The notes below the pieces were generated by a model, which saw nothing but the letters and a program-made list of their open reading frames with translations, was not told where the DNA came from and did no database searches. Shown piece after piece: positions 35,259-44,392 of a DNA stretch of 64,000 nucleotides (the stretch's first letter is position 1; the number at the start of each line of letters is the position of its first letter). Where the stretch lies: the NCBI RefSeq assembly GCF_900101465.1, contig NZ_FMZM01000007.1, positions 133,943 through 197,942 of the forward strand, written 5' to 3'. Source of the stretch: Nocardioides lianchengensis. GTDB lineage: Bacteria; Actinomycetota; Actinomycetes; Propionibacteriales; Nocardioidaceae. The position numbers and the translations under genes are program-made.

Positions 35259-35290
35259 TGACGTACGTCAAACGTATGACGTACGCTCAC
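35259..35290. promoter_or_regulatory. Operator-like palindromes upstream of the GntR-rhaM operon
   Basis: TGACGTACGTCA is a perfect 12-base palindrome at 35259-35270. The overlapping inverted repeat GTACGTCA-AACGTA-TGACGTAC covers 35263-35284. AACGTATGACGT (35271-35282) recurs with one change, AACGTATGATGT, on the minus strand at 37096-37085, at the start of the second GntR gene, suggesting a common binding site. Confidence 0.6.
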
Positions 35291-35352
35291 TGCGCTCGGC
35301 TGCCGGCGGGTCGCCACCCGCCAGTCGGCCCGCTGGTCGCCGGGCCTCGTTC

Positions 35353-35404
35353 GTTGGTCGAGGCGCTGCCCTGGCGGCCCTGCTCGCTGGTCGAGTAGCG
35401 AGGG
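35353..35404. repeat. Degenerate and truncated copies of repeat element A
   Basis: CGTTGGTCGAGGCGCTG (35353-35369) and CTGGTCGAGTAGCGAGG (about 35387-35403) match the first part of element A but lack its CGTATCGAGACC end. They mark the left edge of the repeat cluster. Apart from these and the operator, 35285-35400 contains nothing recognisable. Confidence 0.65.
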
Positions 35405-35416
35405 GAGCGCTGCTCG

Positions 35417-35510
35417 TTGGTCGAGTAGCGAGCGCCAGCGAGCGTATCGAGACCCTCGGCGGTGTGGTCTCGATACGCCCCGCTCGTTCCTCGCGGGGCT
35501 ACTCGACCAG
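35417..35510. repeat. Inverted repeat pair A1-B1
   Basis: A1 (35417-35454, 38 bases) begins TTGGTCGAGTAGC and ends CGTATCGAGACC, with the direct repeat GCGAGCG-CCA-GCGAGCG inside. B1 (35466-35510, 45 bases) is inverted: it begins GGTCTCGATACG, carries a small hairpin (CCCCGC/GCGGGG with loop TCGTTCCTC) and ends GCTACTCGACCAG. The two share only their outer 12-base ends, complementary to each other. The spacer is CTCGGCGGTGT. Confidence 0.9.
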
Positions 35511-35594
35511 CGAGGGGGGTGTTGCTGCTCGTTGGTCGACCAGCGAGGGGGGTGTTGCTGCTCGTTGGTCGAGTGGCGAGGGGAGCGCTGCTCG
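35511..35594. repeat. Short direct repeats of truncated element A
   Basis: Two copies of GCGAGGGGGGTGTTGCTG followed by CTCGTTGGTCGA occur head to tail, then a copy with GTGGCGAGGGGAGCGCTG. They are element-A starts truncated after about 15 bases and fill the gap between pairs A1-B1 and A2-B2. Confidence 0.8.
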
Positions 35595-35688
35595 TTGGTC
35601 GAGTAGCGAGCGCCAGCGAGCGTATCGAGACCCTCGGCGGTGTGGTCTCGATACGCCCCGCTCGTTCCTCGCGGGGCTACTCGACCAG
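35595..35688. repeat. Inverted repeat pair A2-B2
   Basis: Identical in sequence and spacer (CTCGGCGGTGT) to the A1-B1 pair, with a start-to-start distance of 178 bases. The identity extends to the flanks (GAGGGGAGCGCTGCTCG before, CGAGGGGGG after), so this is a recent tandem duplication. Confidence 0.9.
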
Positions 35689-35706
35689 CGAGGGGGGCGT
35701 TGCTCG

Positions 35707-35745
35707 TTGGTCTCTCTCGCGAGCGCCAGCGAGCGTGTCGAGACC
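35707..35745 (+). repeat. Repeat element A3, left flank of the GIY-YIG gene
   Basis: A 39-base variant of element A beginning TTGGTCTCTCTCGCGAGCG and ending GTGTCGAGACC. Its outer ends GGTCTC and GAGACC are self-complementary. It stops 10 bases before the GIY-YIG stop codon. Its inverted partner is B3 at 36130, on the far side of the gene. Confidence 0.85.
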
Positions 35746-35755
35746 CGACGCGTCA

Positions 35756-36067
35756 TCATCCCGATTCGTCCGACCGATCCCGCCGCCGGCTGAAGTCCTT
35801 CTTGGCCAATGCCGGCAGGCCGGCGTAGTCCTGTCGGATCAGGGCGAGTCGCTTCACGCGACTCCAGTTCTGGACCTGCTTCTCGCGGTGAAACGCCGCC
35901 CCGACGTTCTCGTGCTCCTCGTGCCAGACGAGCTGCACCGGGAGGCGGTGGCGGGTGTACGCCGCGCCCTCGCCGATCTGGTGCTCGTAGAGCCGGTGCT
36001 CCAGGTCGCGGGTGCTGCCGACGTAGAACGAGCCGTCGGAGCAGAGGAGCATGTAGGTGTAGGCCAT
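35756..36067 (-). CDS. Small GIY-YIG nuclease (UPF0213-like) inside a repeat cluster
   Basis: 103 residues. The GIY-YIG core is visible: MAYTYMLLCSDGSFYVGSTR (TYM and YVG in place of GIY and YIG, with the catalytic Arg region RDLEHRLYEH following). Then come AAYTRHRLPVQLVWHEEH and FHREKQVQNWSRVKRLALI with the metal-binding Glu. The size and architecture fit the one-domain YhbQ/UPF0213 group, DNA nucleases of poorly known role. The start at 36067 was chosen because the family begins with this Met; an in-frame start at 36103 would add a basic tail. The gene is flanked by inverted repeat elements A3 and B3 and occupies the spacer of that pair. This suggests a link to repeat mobility, like RAYT-REP systems. 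Confidence 0.85.
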   Translation of the reverse strand: MAYTYMLLCSDGSFYVGSTRDLEHRLYEHQIGEGAAYTRHRLPVQLVWHEEHENVGAAFHREKQVQNWSRVKRLALIRQDYAGLPALAKKDFSRRRDRSDESG

Positions 36068-36129
36068 GGCGAGGATGCTTGGTCGCATCGCGCGGCGGAG
36101 CAACGGTCCCCAGGGCGACCTGTGGACGG

Positions 36130-36174
36130 GGTCTCGATACGCCCCACTCGTTCCTCGCGGGGCTACTCGACCAG
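36130..36174 (-). repeat. Repeat element B3, right flank of the GIY-YIG gene
   Basis: A 45-base copy of element B: GGTCTCGATACG, then CCCCACTCGTTCCTCGCGGG (one change weakens the inner hairpin), ending GCTACTCGACCAG. It lies 62 bases upstream of the GIY-YIG start. Between 36068 and 36129 no other motif was seen. Confidence 0.85.
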
Positions 36175-36210
36175 CGACAGGGTGAGGTGAGGGCTGGCGG
36201 GCCCTGTTCG

Positions 36211-36303
36211 TTGGTCTCTCTCGTGAGCGCCAGCGAACGTATCGAGACCCTTGGTGGTGGTCTCGATACGCCCCGCTCGTTCCTCGCGGGGCTACTCGAC
36301 CAG
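36211..36303. repeat. Inverted repeat pair A4-B4
   Basis: A4 (36211-36249) is of the same subtype as A3 (TTGGTCTCTCTCG start). B4 (36259-36303) matches B1 and B2 exactly through its core. The spacer is 9 bases (CTTGGTGGT). It is the last copy before the second GntR gene ends at 36336. Confidence 0.88.
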
Positions 36304-36335
36304 TGAGAGGGGCGGGCTGCGCGATCGACGAGGGG

Positions 36336-37091
36336 TCAGGGGGTCGGGCGGCGGCGGTCCCAGGCGCGGGTGATGTGCTCGCCGATCGCGGCGGCGGCGC
36401 CGGCGGGGTCGCGGGCGAGCAGGCGGGCGAGGATCTCGGCGTGCTCGCCGTTGCTGGTCCGGCACCCCTCGGGGGTCGGGTGGCCGGCGTAGAGCGCGCT
36501 GGCGCGCGCCTCGTCGTGGACCGTTCGGACGATCGAGCTGGCCAGTCGGCTGCCGGCGGCGCGCATGATCCGGTCGTGGAAGAGCACGTCGGTCTCGATG
36601 AAGGCGTACGGCGTGGCGATCTCGCGCTCCATCCGCGCGTGCAGCTCGGCGATCTCGGCCAGGTCGGCGTCGCTCGCCCGGGTCGCGGCCTGGATCGCCA
36701 GCATCGACTCGAGGGAGGCGCGGACCCGGACCAGCTCGTCGAGGACGGCCAGCCCCTGCTCGTGGCGGCAGGCGGCCGCCAGCACGTCGGGCTCGAGGAG
36801 GTTCCAGTCGTCCTCGGGCCGTACGACGGTGCCGAGCCCCTGGCGGACCTCGACCAGCCCCTTGGCCTCCAGCAGCTTGACCGCCTCGCGGACGGTGCTG
36901 CGGCTGACGCCGAACGACTCGGCCAGCAGCGGCTCGGGCGGCAGCGCCTCGCCGACCCCGACCGCGCCGGAGACCACGGTGTCGATCAGGCTGGTGACGA
37001 CGCCCTGCGCCAGCCGCTCGCGGGGACGTCGGGGAGTGGCCTGGACCGGTGTGACCCCGATCTCTCCCAAACGCTTGACGTCAGACATCAT
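36336..37091 (-). CDS. GntR/FadR-type regulator of the deoxyhexose-type operon
   Basis: 251 residues from ATG at 37091; the next codon is also ATG. HTH: ALPPEPLLAESFGVSRSTVR then EAVKLLEAKGLVEV. The FCD ligand domain has DVLFHDRIMRAAGSRL and NGEHAEILARLLARD with the metal-binding residues. It is close in type to the regulator at 34476 and shares an AACGTATGAYGT motif at its start region. It is divergent from the 12-gene operon beginning at 37171, its probable target. Confidence 0.87.
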   Translation of the reverse strand: MMSDVKRLGEIGVTPVQATPRRPRERLAQGVVTSLIDTVVSGAVGVGEALPPEPLLAESFGVSRSTVREAVKLLEAKGLVEVRQGLGTVVRPEDDWNLLEPDVLAAACRHEQGLAVLDELVRVRASLESMLAIQAATRASDADLAEIAELHARMEREIATPYAFIETDVLFHDRIMRAAGSRLASSIVRTVHDEARASALYAGHPTPEGCRTSNGEHAEILARLLARDPAGAAAAIGEHITRAWDRRRPTP

Positions 37092-37170
37092 ACGTTCGAT
37101 GATAGCGCACGGCGGGGTTGTGGCAGCAGTCACAGCATCCACAAGATCCAGCGAAATCAGGAGGGCCTCC
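37076..37170. promoter_or_regulatory. Divergent control region of the GntR gene and sugar operon
   Basis: The inverted repeat ATCAT-ACGTTCG-ATGAT lies at 37087-37103, and TGACGTCA at 37076-37083 is just inside the GntR gene. The 12-mer shared with the operator at 35271 overlaps it. Repressor binding here would block both directions. AGGAGG at about 37159 is the ribosome-binding site for the binding protein gene. Confidence 0.6.
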
Positions 37171-38475
37171 ATGCCCGCAGCACTCTCCAACGGGACCCGG
37201 TCCCGTCGGTTCTCCACGCGGCTCGCCGCCGTGGCCATCGCGCCCCTGGTGCTGACCCTCGCCGCGTGCGGCGCGGCGTCGGACGACGGCGGCGGCAGCG
37301 AGGGAGGCGGCGAGAGCGGCAAGCTCGTCGTCTGGGACTGGAAGTCCGGCGACCCGACCGCGAAGGCCTACGTCGACGCGGCCAAGGCCGACTTCGAGAA
37401 GAAGCACCCGGACGTCGAGGTCGAGTTCGTCGCCCAGCCGTTCGACAACTACTACACGCTTCTCGGGACCGCGATCGAGTCGGGCTCCGGCCCGGACGTC
37501 GTGCTGTTCAACGGCGGCGCGCAGCTGCGCGACCGCGTGGACGCCCTGGTGCCGCTCGACGACTACCTCGGCGACAACGAGGAGCGGCTGGCCGGCTGGG
37601 AGGCGTTCCAGGACGCCGACCAGACCTACGCCGTCCCGATCACGCTGCAGGGCGAGCCCTTCTACTACAACAAGAAGATCTACGAGGAGGCCGGTCTCGA
37701 CCCCGAGGCCCCGCCGACGACGTACGACGAGCTCACCGACGTCTGCGAGGCGATCGCCAAGATCGACAAGGACTGCTTCTCCCTGGGCAACAAGGAGGGC
37801 ATCGGCATGGAGTTCCACCTGTCGACCTTCGGCCCGGGCGTCTTCACCCCCGAGCAGTACGACGCGTGGCTGGCCGGCGACCGCGACTGGTCCTCGCCCG
37901 AGGTCAAGCAGCTCTTCGAGATGTGGGTCCAGCAGAACGAGGACGGCTGGTTCAACGACGGCGTGAACTCGACCGCGATGTTCATGGACGAGTTCACCAA
38001 GTTCCAGGGCGGCGAGTCCGGCAACGTGGTCGGCCTGATCTCCGACGTCGCGCACTGGAAGAGCTTCGACGAGTTCCTCGGCGACGACCTCGGCGTCTAC
38101 CCGGGCCCGATCGTCAACGAGGGCGGCCAGTCCTTGATGCCCGCCGAGGGCGGCATCGGGTACGGCGTGACCGAGTGGACCGCCGACAAGGAGCTGGCCT
38201 ACGACCTGGTCGACAGCCTCTCCAGCACCGATGCGCTGACCGCGTTCTACGCCGACGCCGGCGCGATCGCCTCGGACACCACGATCGACACCTCCGACTC
38301 CGGCATCCCGGTCGTCGCGGACATCGTGTCCTGGCTGCCCGAGTCCAAGCCGAACCTGCACACCGTGCTCTCGGCCGACACCCTCGACCTGCTGCACCGC
38401 CTCTCGCAGCAGCTGATCGACGGCAAGGTCACCGTGGACGACGCGCTCGCGCAGCTGGCGGCGTCGGACAAGTGA
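37171..38475 (+). CDS. Sugar ABC transporter substrate-binding lipoprotein
   Basis: 434 residues. A basic, hydrophobic signal peptide ends in lipobox LAACG (Cys near residue 31), followed by a Gly/Ser linker. The mature protein is a family 1 solute-binding protein: LVVWDWKSGDPTAKAYVDAA, VEFVAQPFDNYYTLLGTAI, GPDVVLFNGGAQLRDRV, LQGEPFYYNKKIYEEAGLDP and PAEGGIGYGVTEWTADKELA. It captures a sugar or sugar acid for the two permeases that follow. It is the first gene of the operon, with AGGAGG 6 bases upstream and a GntR gene divergent. Confidence 0.9.
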   Translation: MPAALSNGTRSRRFSTRLAAVAIAPLVLTLAACGAASDDGGGSEGGGESGKLVVWDWKSGDPTAKAYVDAAKADFEKKHPDVEVEFVAQPFDNYYTLLGTAIESGSGPDVVLFNGGAQLRDRVDALVPLDDYLGDNEERLAGWEAFQDADQTYAVPITLQGEPFYYNKKIYEEAGLDPEAPPTTYDELTDVCEAIAKIDKDCFSLGNKEGIGMEFHLSTFGPGVFTPEQYDAWLAGDRDWSSPEVKQLFEMWVQQNEDGWFNDGVNSTAMFMDEFTKFQGGESGNVVGLISDVAHWKSFDEFLGDDLGVYPGPIVNEGGQSLMPAEGGIGYGVTEWTADKELAYDLVDSLSSTDALTAFYADAGAIASDTTIDTSDSGIPVVADIVSWLPESKPNLHTVLSADTLDLLHRLSQQLIDGKVTVDDALAQLAASDK

Positions 38476-38480
38476 CCGAC

Positions 38481-39482
38481 ATGAACACCTCTCGCCTCGG
38501 CACCCGGACGGACGCCGGCGACCCCGGCTCCGCCCGGGTGCCGGGCGGGACCCCCGGTGCGACGACCCCTCCCTCGACCCGCACCGGTCAGCGGGCCGCC
38601 GGCTCCGGCCGGCGGCCCCGCTGGACCGAGGACCGGGTGGTGCCGTACCTGCTGGTGCTGCCCGCCGTCCTCATCGTGGTGCTGCTGCGCATCGTGCCGC
38701 TGGTGATGGGGGCCAACTTCTCCTTCACCGGCGACGGCGACGCCAACGGCGCCTGGGTCGGCCTCGACAACTACCGCACGCTGTGGGACGACGAGGTCTT
38801 CCGGACCGCGATGAAGAACGTGGGGCTGCTGCTGCTCGCGCTCCCCGTCGCGGTCGCGATCCCCGGCCTGCTCGCCACCTTCCTGTTCCTGAAGGTGCCG
38901 GGCTACCGGCTCTACCGCAGCGTCTACTTCTTCCCGGTCGTGCTCAGCCCGGTGATCATCGGCGCGATCTTCAACGTCGTGCTGTCCTTCGACGGGCCGG
39001 CCAACCAGCTGCTGGAGAAGGTCGGGATCGAGCCGATCGACTGGCTCGGCGACTCGACGTACGCCATGTTCACCGTGATCGGCGTGCACATCTGGGCGAC
39101 CTTCGGCATGGCGCTGGTGATCTTCATGGCCGGCTTCGCCACCGTCGACCAGTCGCTGCTCGACGCCGCGCGCTCGGACGGCGCCAACCTGCGCCAGACC
39201 GTGTGGCACGTGATCATCCCCGAGCTCAGCCAGACCATCCAGTTCGTCTTCGTGACGACGATGATCGGGATGCTGACCGGGATGTTCGGCCTGCTCTACA
39301 TCATGACCGGCGGCGGTCCGGGCGGGGCGACGTACCTGCCCGAGCTCTACATCTGGACCCAGCAGGGCCAGATGAACCGTCCCGCGCTGGCCTCGGCCGC
39401 GTCGATGGTGCTCTTCGTGCTGATGCTCGTCGTCGGCTTCGCCCAGCTGCGCCTCCTCAAGCGCGCGACCAAGGAGTCCTGA
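38481..39482 (+). CDS. Sugar ABC transporter permease (MalF/UgpA type)
   Basis: 333 residues from ATG 38481; a GTG at 38472 overlapping the previous stop would add 3 residues. A roughly 50-residue Pro/Arg/Gly-rich cytoplasmic head precedes six helices (first VVPYLLVLPAVLIVVLLRIV). The EAA loop that docks the ATPase is DAARSDGANLRQTVWHVIIP (about residue 235). GGPGGATYLPELYIW is typical of the MalF group. It works with the permease at 39482 and the ATPase at 41516. Confidence 0.88.
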   Translation: MNTSRLGTRTDAGDPGSARVPGGTPGATTPPSTRTGQRAAGSGRRPRWTEDRVVPYLLVLPAVLIVVLLRIVPLVMGANFSFTGDGDANGAWVGLDNYRTLWDDEVFRTAMKNVGLLLLALPVAVAIPGLLATFLFLKVPGYRLYRSVYFFPVVLSPVIIGAIFNVVLSFDGPANQLLEKVGIEPIDWLGDSTYAMFTVIGVHIWATFGMALVIFMAGFATVDQSLLDAARSDGANLRQTVWHVIIPELSQTIQFVFVTTMIGMLTGMFGLLYIMTGGGPGGATYLPELYIWTQQGQMNRPALASAASMVLFVLMLVVGFAQLRLLKRATKES

Positions 39483-40309
39483 TGGGTACCCGTGGTCTCA
39501 GCCGCTGGGTCATCGCGATCCCGATGGCGCTGCTCGCCATCGCGACGATCTACCCGCTGCTGTTCACCCTCAACGTCTCGCAGAAGACCCGGCGCGAGTA
39601 CGTTCTCGACCGCTTCGGCCTGTCGAACACCTTCGGCCTCGACAACTTCGTCGACGCCTGGCAGACCTCCGGTCTCGGCACCTACGCGCTGAACTCGACC
39701 ATCGTCACTCTCGGCAGCGTCGCGCTGCTGCTGGTCTTCGGGTCGATGGCCGGCTTCGCCTTCAGCCAGCTGCACTTCCGCGGCAGCAAGGCGGCGTTCC
39801 TGCTGATCCTCGGCGCGCTGCTGGTGCCGTTCCAGGTCGTGATGGTCCCGTTCTTCCGGGTCCTCGGCCAGATCGGGCTCCTGGACACCTACCCCGGGCT
39901 GGTGCTGGCCTACACGGCGCAGTTCCTGCCGTTCACGGTCTTCCTGATGACCAGCTACTACAGCCGGATCCCGGGCGAGATCATCGAGGCGGCCCGCATC
40001 GACGGGGCCAGCACGTTCGGCATCTACCTGCGGCTGATGCTGCCGCTGGGCCGCCCGGCGCTGGTCTCGGTCGGCATCCTCAACGCGCTGTTCTGCTGGA
40101 ACGACGTGCTGATCTCGCTGCTGACCATGCAGTCGGCCGACCACCGGACGCTGATGGTCGGCGTGACCGCCCTGCGCGGCCAGTACTCCGACAACATCCC
40201 GCTCTTCGCGGGTGGCGTCGTGATGGCGGCGCTGCCCGTCCTGGTCGTCTACCTGTTCTTCCAGAAGCAGATCACCGACGGCGTCACCGCCGGATCGACG
40301 AAGGGCTGA
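39482..40309 (+). CDS. Sugar ABC transporter permease (MalG/UgpE type)
   Basis: 275 residues and six helices beginning WVIAIPMALLAIATIYPLLF. The EAA docking loop is EAARIDGASTFGIYLRLMLP (about residue 175), with the usual ...G...I.LP pattern. The start overlaps the previous stop by one base (TGATG). It forms the second half of the ABC importer channel. Confidence 0.9.
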   Translation: MGTRGLSRWVIAIPMALLAIATIYPLLFTLNVSQKTRREYVLDRFGLSNTFGLDNFVDAWQTSGLGTYALNSTIVTLGSVALLLVFGSMAGFAFSQLHFRGSKAAFLLILGALLVPFQVVMVPFFRVLGQIGLLDTYPGLVLAYTAQFLPFTVFLMTSYYSRIPGEIIEAARIDGASTFGIYLRLMLPLGRPALVSVGILNALFCWNDVLISLLTMQSADHRTLMVGVTALRGQYSDNIPLFAGGVVMAALPVLVVYLFFQKQITDGVTAGSTKG

Positions 40310-40313
40310 GCCG

Positions 40314-41515
40314 ATGCGCATCACCGGCTACCGGACCCTCTCGACCCTGCACCGCTGGGGCCGCCCGATCGGCGACGTCAACGGGTACGTCGAGTCCGGC
40401 AAGACCGTCGTCCCGGTCGTGCTCCTGGAGACCGACTCCGGCCTGACCGGGGTCGGCCTGGGCAGCCACACCGGCCTCGACACCGTGTTCCCCGCCCTGG
40501 AGGGCGAGGACCCGCGGGCCACCACCGCGCTCTACGACCGGATGCTGGCCTGGGTCTTCAAGTCCGGCCACGGCGGCGTGACGTTCGGCGCGATCGGCGC
40601 CTTCGACATGGCCCTGTGGGACCTGAAGGCCAAGGCCGCCGGCCAGCCGCTGTGGCGGCTGCTCGGCGCCCGCGACCACGTCGTCCCCGGCTACGCCTCC
40701 GGGCTGGACGGACCGCTCGACGACGAGCGGCTGCTCCAGGTCCAGCAGGAGTTCGCCGACCGCGGCTTCCGGGCCGTGAAGCTCAAGGGCGGGCTCGACA
40801 TCGCCACCGACATCCGCCGGCTCGAGGCCGTCCGGGACCTGTACGCCGACGCCGCGGGCGGCCGTGTGCCCTCGCTGATGCTCGACGCGAACGAGTCGTG
40901 GTCGCGCAAGGAGGCGATCCGCTACCTGCACCGCATCGAGCAGCGGGTGCCGCTGGCCTGGGTCGAGGAGCCGGTGCGCCGCTGGGACGTCGAGGGTCAC
41001 GCCCACGTCGTCCGGGCGGTCGACGCCGCGGTCGCGACGGGCGAGAACCTGACCGGCCTCGAGCAGTTCCGGCCGCTGATCCAGCACGCCGCGGTCGACA
41101 TCGTGCAGACCGGCAGCGTCTGGGGCATCACCCACTTCCTGCGGGTGGCCGCGCTGGCCCACGCCTTCGAGCTGCCCGTCAGCCCGGTCGGCTACAACGC
41201 GAACCCGCTCGCGCACGCGGCGGCCGCCGTACCCAACCACCTGGCGACCGAGGTCCAGGACCTCGGCTTCCCGGAGGGGATCCGGGCCGACCAGCACTTC
41301 GAGGACGGGCACCTGGTCCTCGGCGAGGCCCCGGGCCTCGGCCTGGAGGTCGACGAGGCCGCGATCGCCGGTCTCGGCGAGCAGGCCGACTGGGGCCTCG
41401 GCACCGGACCGCACGTCCGCCCGCACCGCGCGGGCCGCCGGCTGATCTCGCCGGAGCCGCACCTCTTCGCACCCCTGGCCAACGGGGTCGCCACCACCGA
41501 TGGGAGCCCCACGCT

Positions 41516-41519
<4 letters not shown>
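40314..41519 (+). CDS. Enolase-superfamily sugar-acid dehydratase
   Basis: 401 residues, mandelate-racemase/muconate-lactonizing type. Active-site elements: VKLKGG (about residue 160) for the KxK lysines, LDANESWS (about 190), WVEEPVRRWD (about 218) and ATGENLTG (about 243) for the three metal ligands, and SPVGYNANPL near residue 298 in place of the usual catalytic His strand, which is therefore not obvious. Members dehydrate hexonates, uronates or 6-deoxyhexonates such as L-fuconate or L-rhamnonate to 2-keto-3-deoxy acids. Neighbours (lactonase, KDG kinase, KduD, FAH hydrolase) fit such a step. The exact substrate cannot be read from the sequence. Confidence 0.8.
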
Positions 41520-42594
<1,075 letters not shown>

Positions 42595-42598
<4 letters not shown>

Positions 42599-43434
42599 GG
42601 ATCGACGCCCACCACCACCTCTGGGACCTGGCCCGCCGACCGCAGCCGTGGACGGCCGGCCTGGCCCCCCTCGAGCGCTCCTTCGCGTACGACGAGCTGC
42701 TGCCGCAGCTGGACGCTGCCGGGATCGACGGCACCGTCGTCGTGCACACCGTCGCCAGCGTCGAGGAGACCCACGAGCTGCTGGCCCTCGCGGCCGAGCA
42801 GCCGCGGCTCCTCGGCGTGGTCGGCTGGGTCGACCTGACCGCGGACTCCTTCGGCGCCGAGGTGGCCGAGGCCCGCGCGCTGACCGGCGGCGAGCACCTG
42901 GTCGGCGTGCGTCACCAGCTCCAGGTCGAGCCCGACCCGGACTGGCTCGCGCGGCCCGTCGTACGACGCTCGCTGGAGCACCTCGGCGAGGCCGGGCTGG
43001 CCTACGACGTCGTGGTCTCGCCCGCCCAGCTGCCGGTCGTCACCGCGGCGGTGGCGGTGACGCCGGGGACGACGTTCGTGCTCGACCACGCCGGCAAGCC
43101 CGGGCTCGGCGGCGACTTCGCCGACTGGGGTCGCGACGTCGCCGCGCTGGCCGCGCACCCGCACGTGTCGGTGAAGCTGTCCGGCCTGGTCACCGAGGCC
43201 GACTGGCGGGCCTGGACGGTCGCCGACCTGGTGCCCGCCGTCGAGACGGTGCTGGCGGCGTTCGGCGCCGACCGCGTCATGTGGGGCTCGGACTGGCCGG
43301 TGAGCCTGCTCGCCGACACGTCGTACGCCCGCTGGGTCGAGGTCAGCGAGAAGCTGCTCACGGGGCTCTCGGCGTCCGAGGCGGCCGCCGTCTGGGGCGG
43401 CACCGCCGCCCGCGTCTACGGGCTGGCGTCATGA
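42595..43434 (+). CDS. Amidohydrolase-family lactonase (L-fuconolactonase-like)
   Basis: 279 residues from GTG at 42595. A COG3618/amidohydrolase-2 TIM barrel: RIDAHHHLWDLARRPQPW (HxH motif with the typical W), GVRHQLQVEPDPDWL, FVLDHAGKPGLGG, VKLSGLVTEADW and MWGSDWPVSLL with the final metal Asp. The family opens L-fucono-1,5-lactone, L-rhamnono-lactone or related lactones. It would act after a sugar dehydrogenase and before the dehydratase. The start overlaps the ATPase stop; its own stop overlaps the next ATG. Confidence 0.87.
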
Positions 43435-44381
43435 GGACCCGCACGATCGGGCGCCGCGGGATCGCGCTGACCGAGCTCGGCTTCGGCGCGGCCTCCCTCG
43501 GCAACCTCTACAAGGCCACCCCCGACGAGGACGTGACCGCCGCGGTGGCCGCCGCCCACGAGGCCGGCGTCCGCTACTTCGACACCGCGCCGCACTACGG
43601 CCTCGGCCTCTCCGAGCGCCGGCTCGGCGCCGCCGTCCCCGGGCTGCCGGACGTGGTGCTGTCCACCAAGGTCGGTCGGCTGCTCGAGCCCAACCCCGCG
43701 CCCACCGGCTCCGACCTGGAGAGCGGCGGCTTCGACGTCCCCGACGACCTGGTCCGGCGCTTCGACTTCACCCGCGACGGCGTGCTGCGCAGCTTCGAGT
43801 CCAGCCTGCAGCGGCTCGGCGTGGACCGGGTCGACGTCGTCTACCTGCACGACCCGGACGACCACGCCGACGACGCCGTCCGGTACGGCGTCCCCGCGCT
43901 GGCCGAGCTGCGCGACCAGGGCCTGGTCGGCGCGATCGGCGTCGGCATGAACCAGGTCGCCGTCCCGCTGCGGCTGGTCGAGGAGACCGACGTCGACGTG
44001 GTCATGCTGGCCAACCGCTGGACCCTGCTCGACCGCTCCGGCGAGCCGCTGCTCGACGCGTGCGCCGAGCGGGGCGTCTCGGTGGTCGCGGCGGCGCCGT
44101 ACAACTCCGGGCTGCTGGCCAACCCGCGGCCGCCCTCCGACGCGACCTTCGACTACCAGCAGGCCGACCCGGCGGTGCTGCGCCGCGCGCACGCCATGGC
44201 CGACGCCTGCGAGCGGCACGGCGTCAGCCTGCCCGAGGCCGCCCTCCAGTTCCCGCTGCGCCACCCCGCCGTGGTGTCCGTCGTCGCCGGCCTGCGCACC
44301 GCCGGGCAGGTCACCGAGTCGGTCCGCCGGCTCGGCGTACCGGTCCCGGACGCGCTCTGGGCCGAGCTCACCCCCGTCTAG
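43431..44381 (+). CDS. Aldo/keto reductase (L-fucose/aldose 1-dehydrogenase-like)
   Basis: 316 residues. AKR barrel with GFGAASLGNLYKATPDEDV, the catalytic Asp-Tyr in YFDTAPHYGLGLSE, catalytic Lys in VVLSTKVGRLL and the His in VVYLHDPDDHADD. The insertion with LESGGFDVPDDLVRRFDFT is typical of the D-threo-aldose (L-fucose) 1-dehydrogenase group. It would oxidise the aldose to its lactone, which the preceding lactonase opens. It overlaps the previous stop (ATGA). Confidence 0.85.
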   Translation: MRTRTIGRRGIALTELGFGAASLGNLYKATPDEDVTAAVAAAHEAGVRYFDTAPHYGLGLSERRLGAAVPGLPDVVLSTKVGRLLEPNPAPTGSDLESGGFDVPDDLVRRFDFTRDGVLRSFESSLQRLGVDRVDVVYLHDPDDHADDAVRYGVPALAELRDQGLVGAIGVGMNQVAVPLRLVEETDVDVVMLANRWTLLDRSGEPLLDACAERGVSVVAAAPYNSGLLANPRPPSDATFDYQQADPAVLRRAHAMADACERHGVSLPEAALQFPLRHPAVVSVVAGLRTAGQVTESVRRLGVPVPDALWAELTPV

Positions 44382-44392
44382 AGGAGATCCCC

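Noticed and set aside
35353-36303. CRISPR array
   Set aside because: Repeats are of two types in alternating orientation with short identical spacers; no cas genes are nearby.
35353-36303. Insertion sequence or integron cassette
   Set aside because: No transposase or tyrosine recombinase is present and no target-site duplication was recognised; only a GIY-YIG nuclease and short repeats are seen.
36303-38500. Frames reading through the repeats into the binding-protein gene
   Set aside because: Upstream of 37171 they lie antisense to the second GntR gene, and the lipoprotein signal peptide begins at 37171 with AGGAGG before it.
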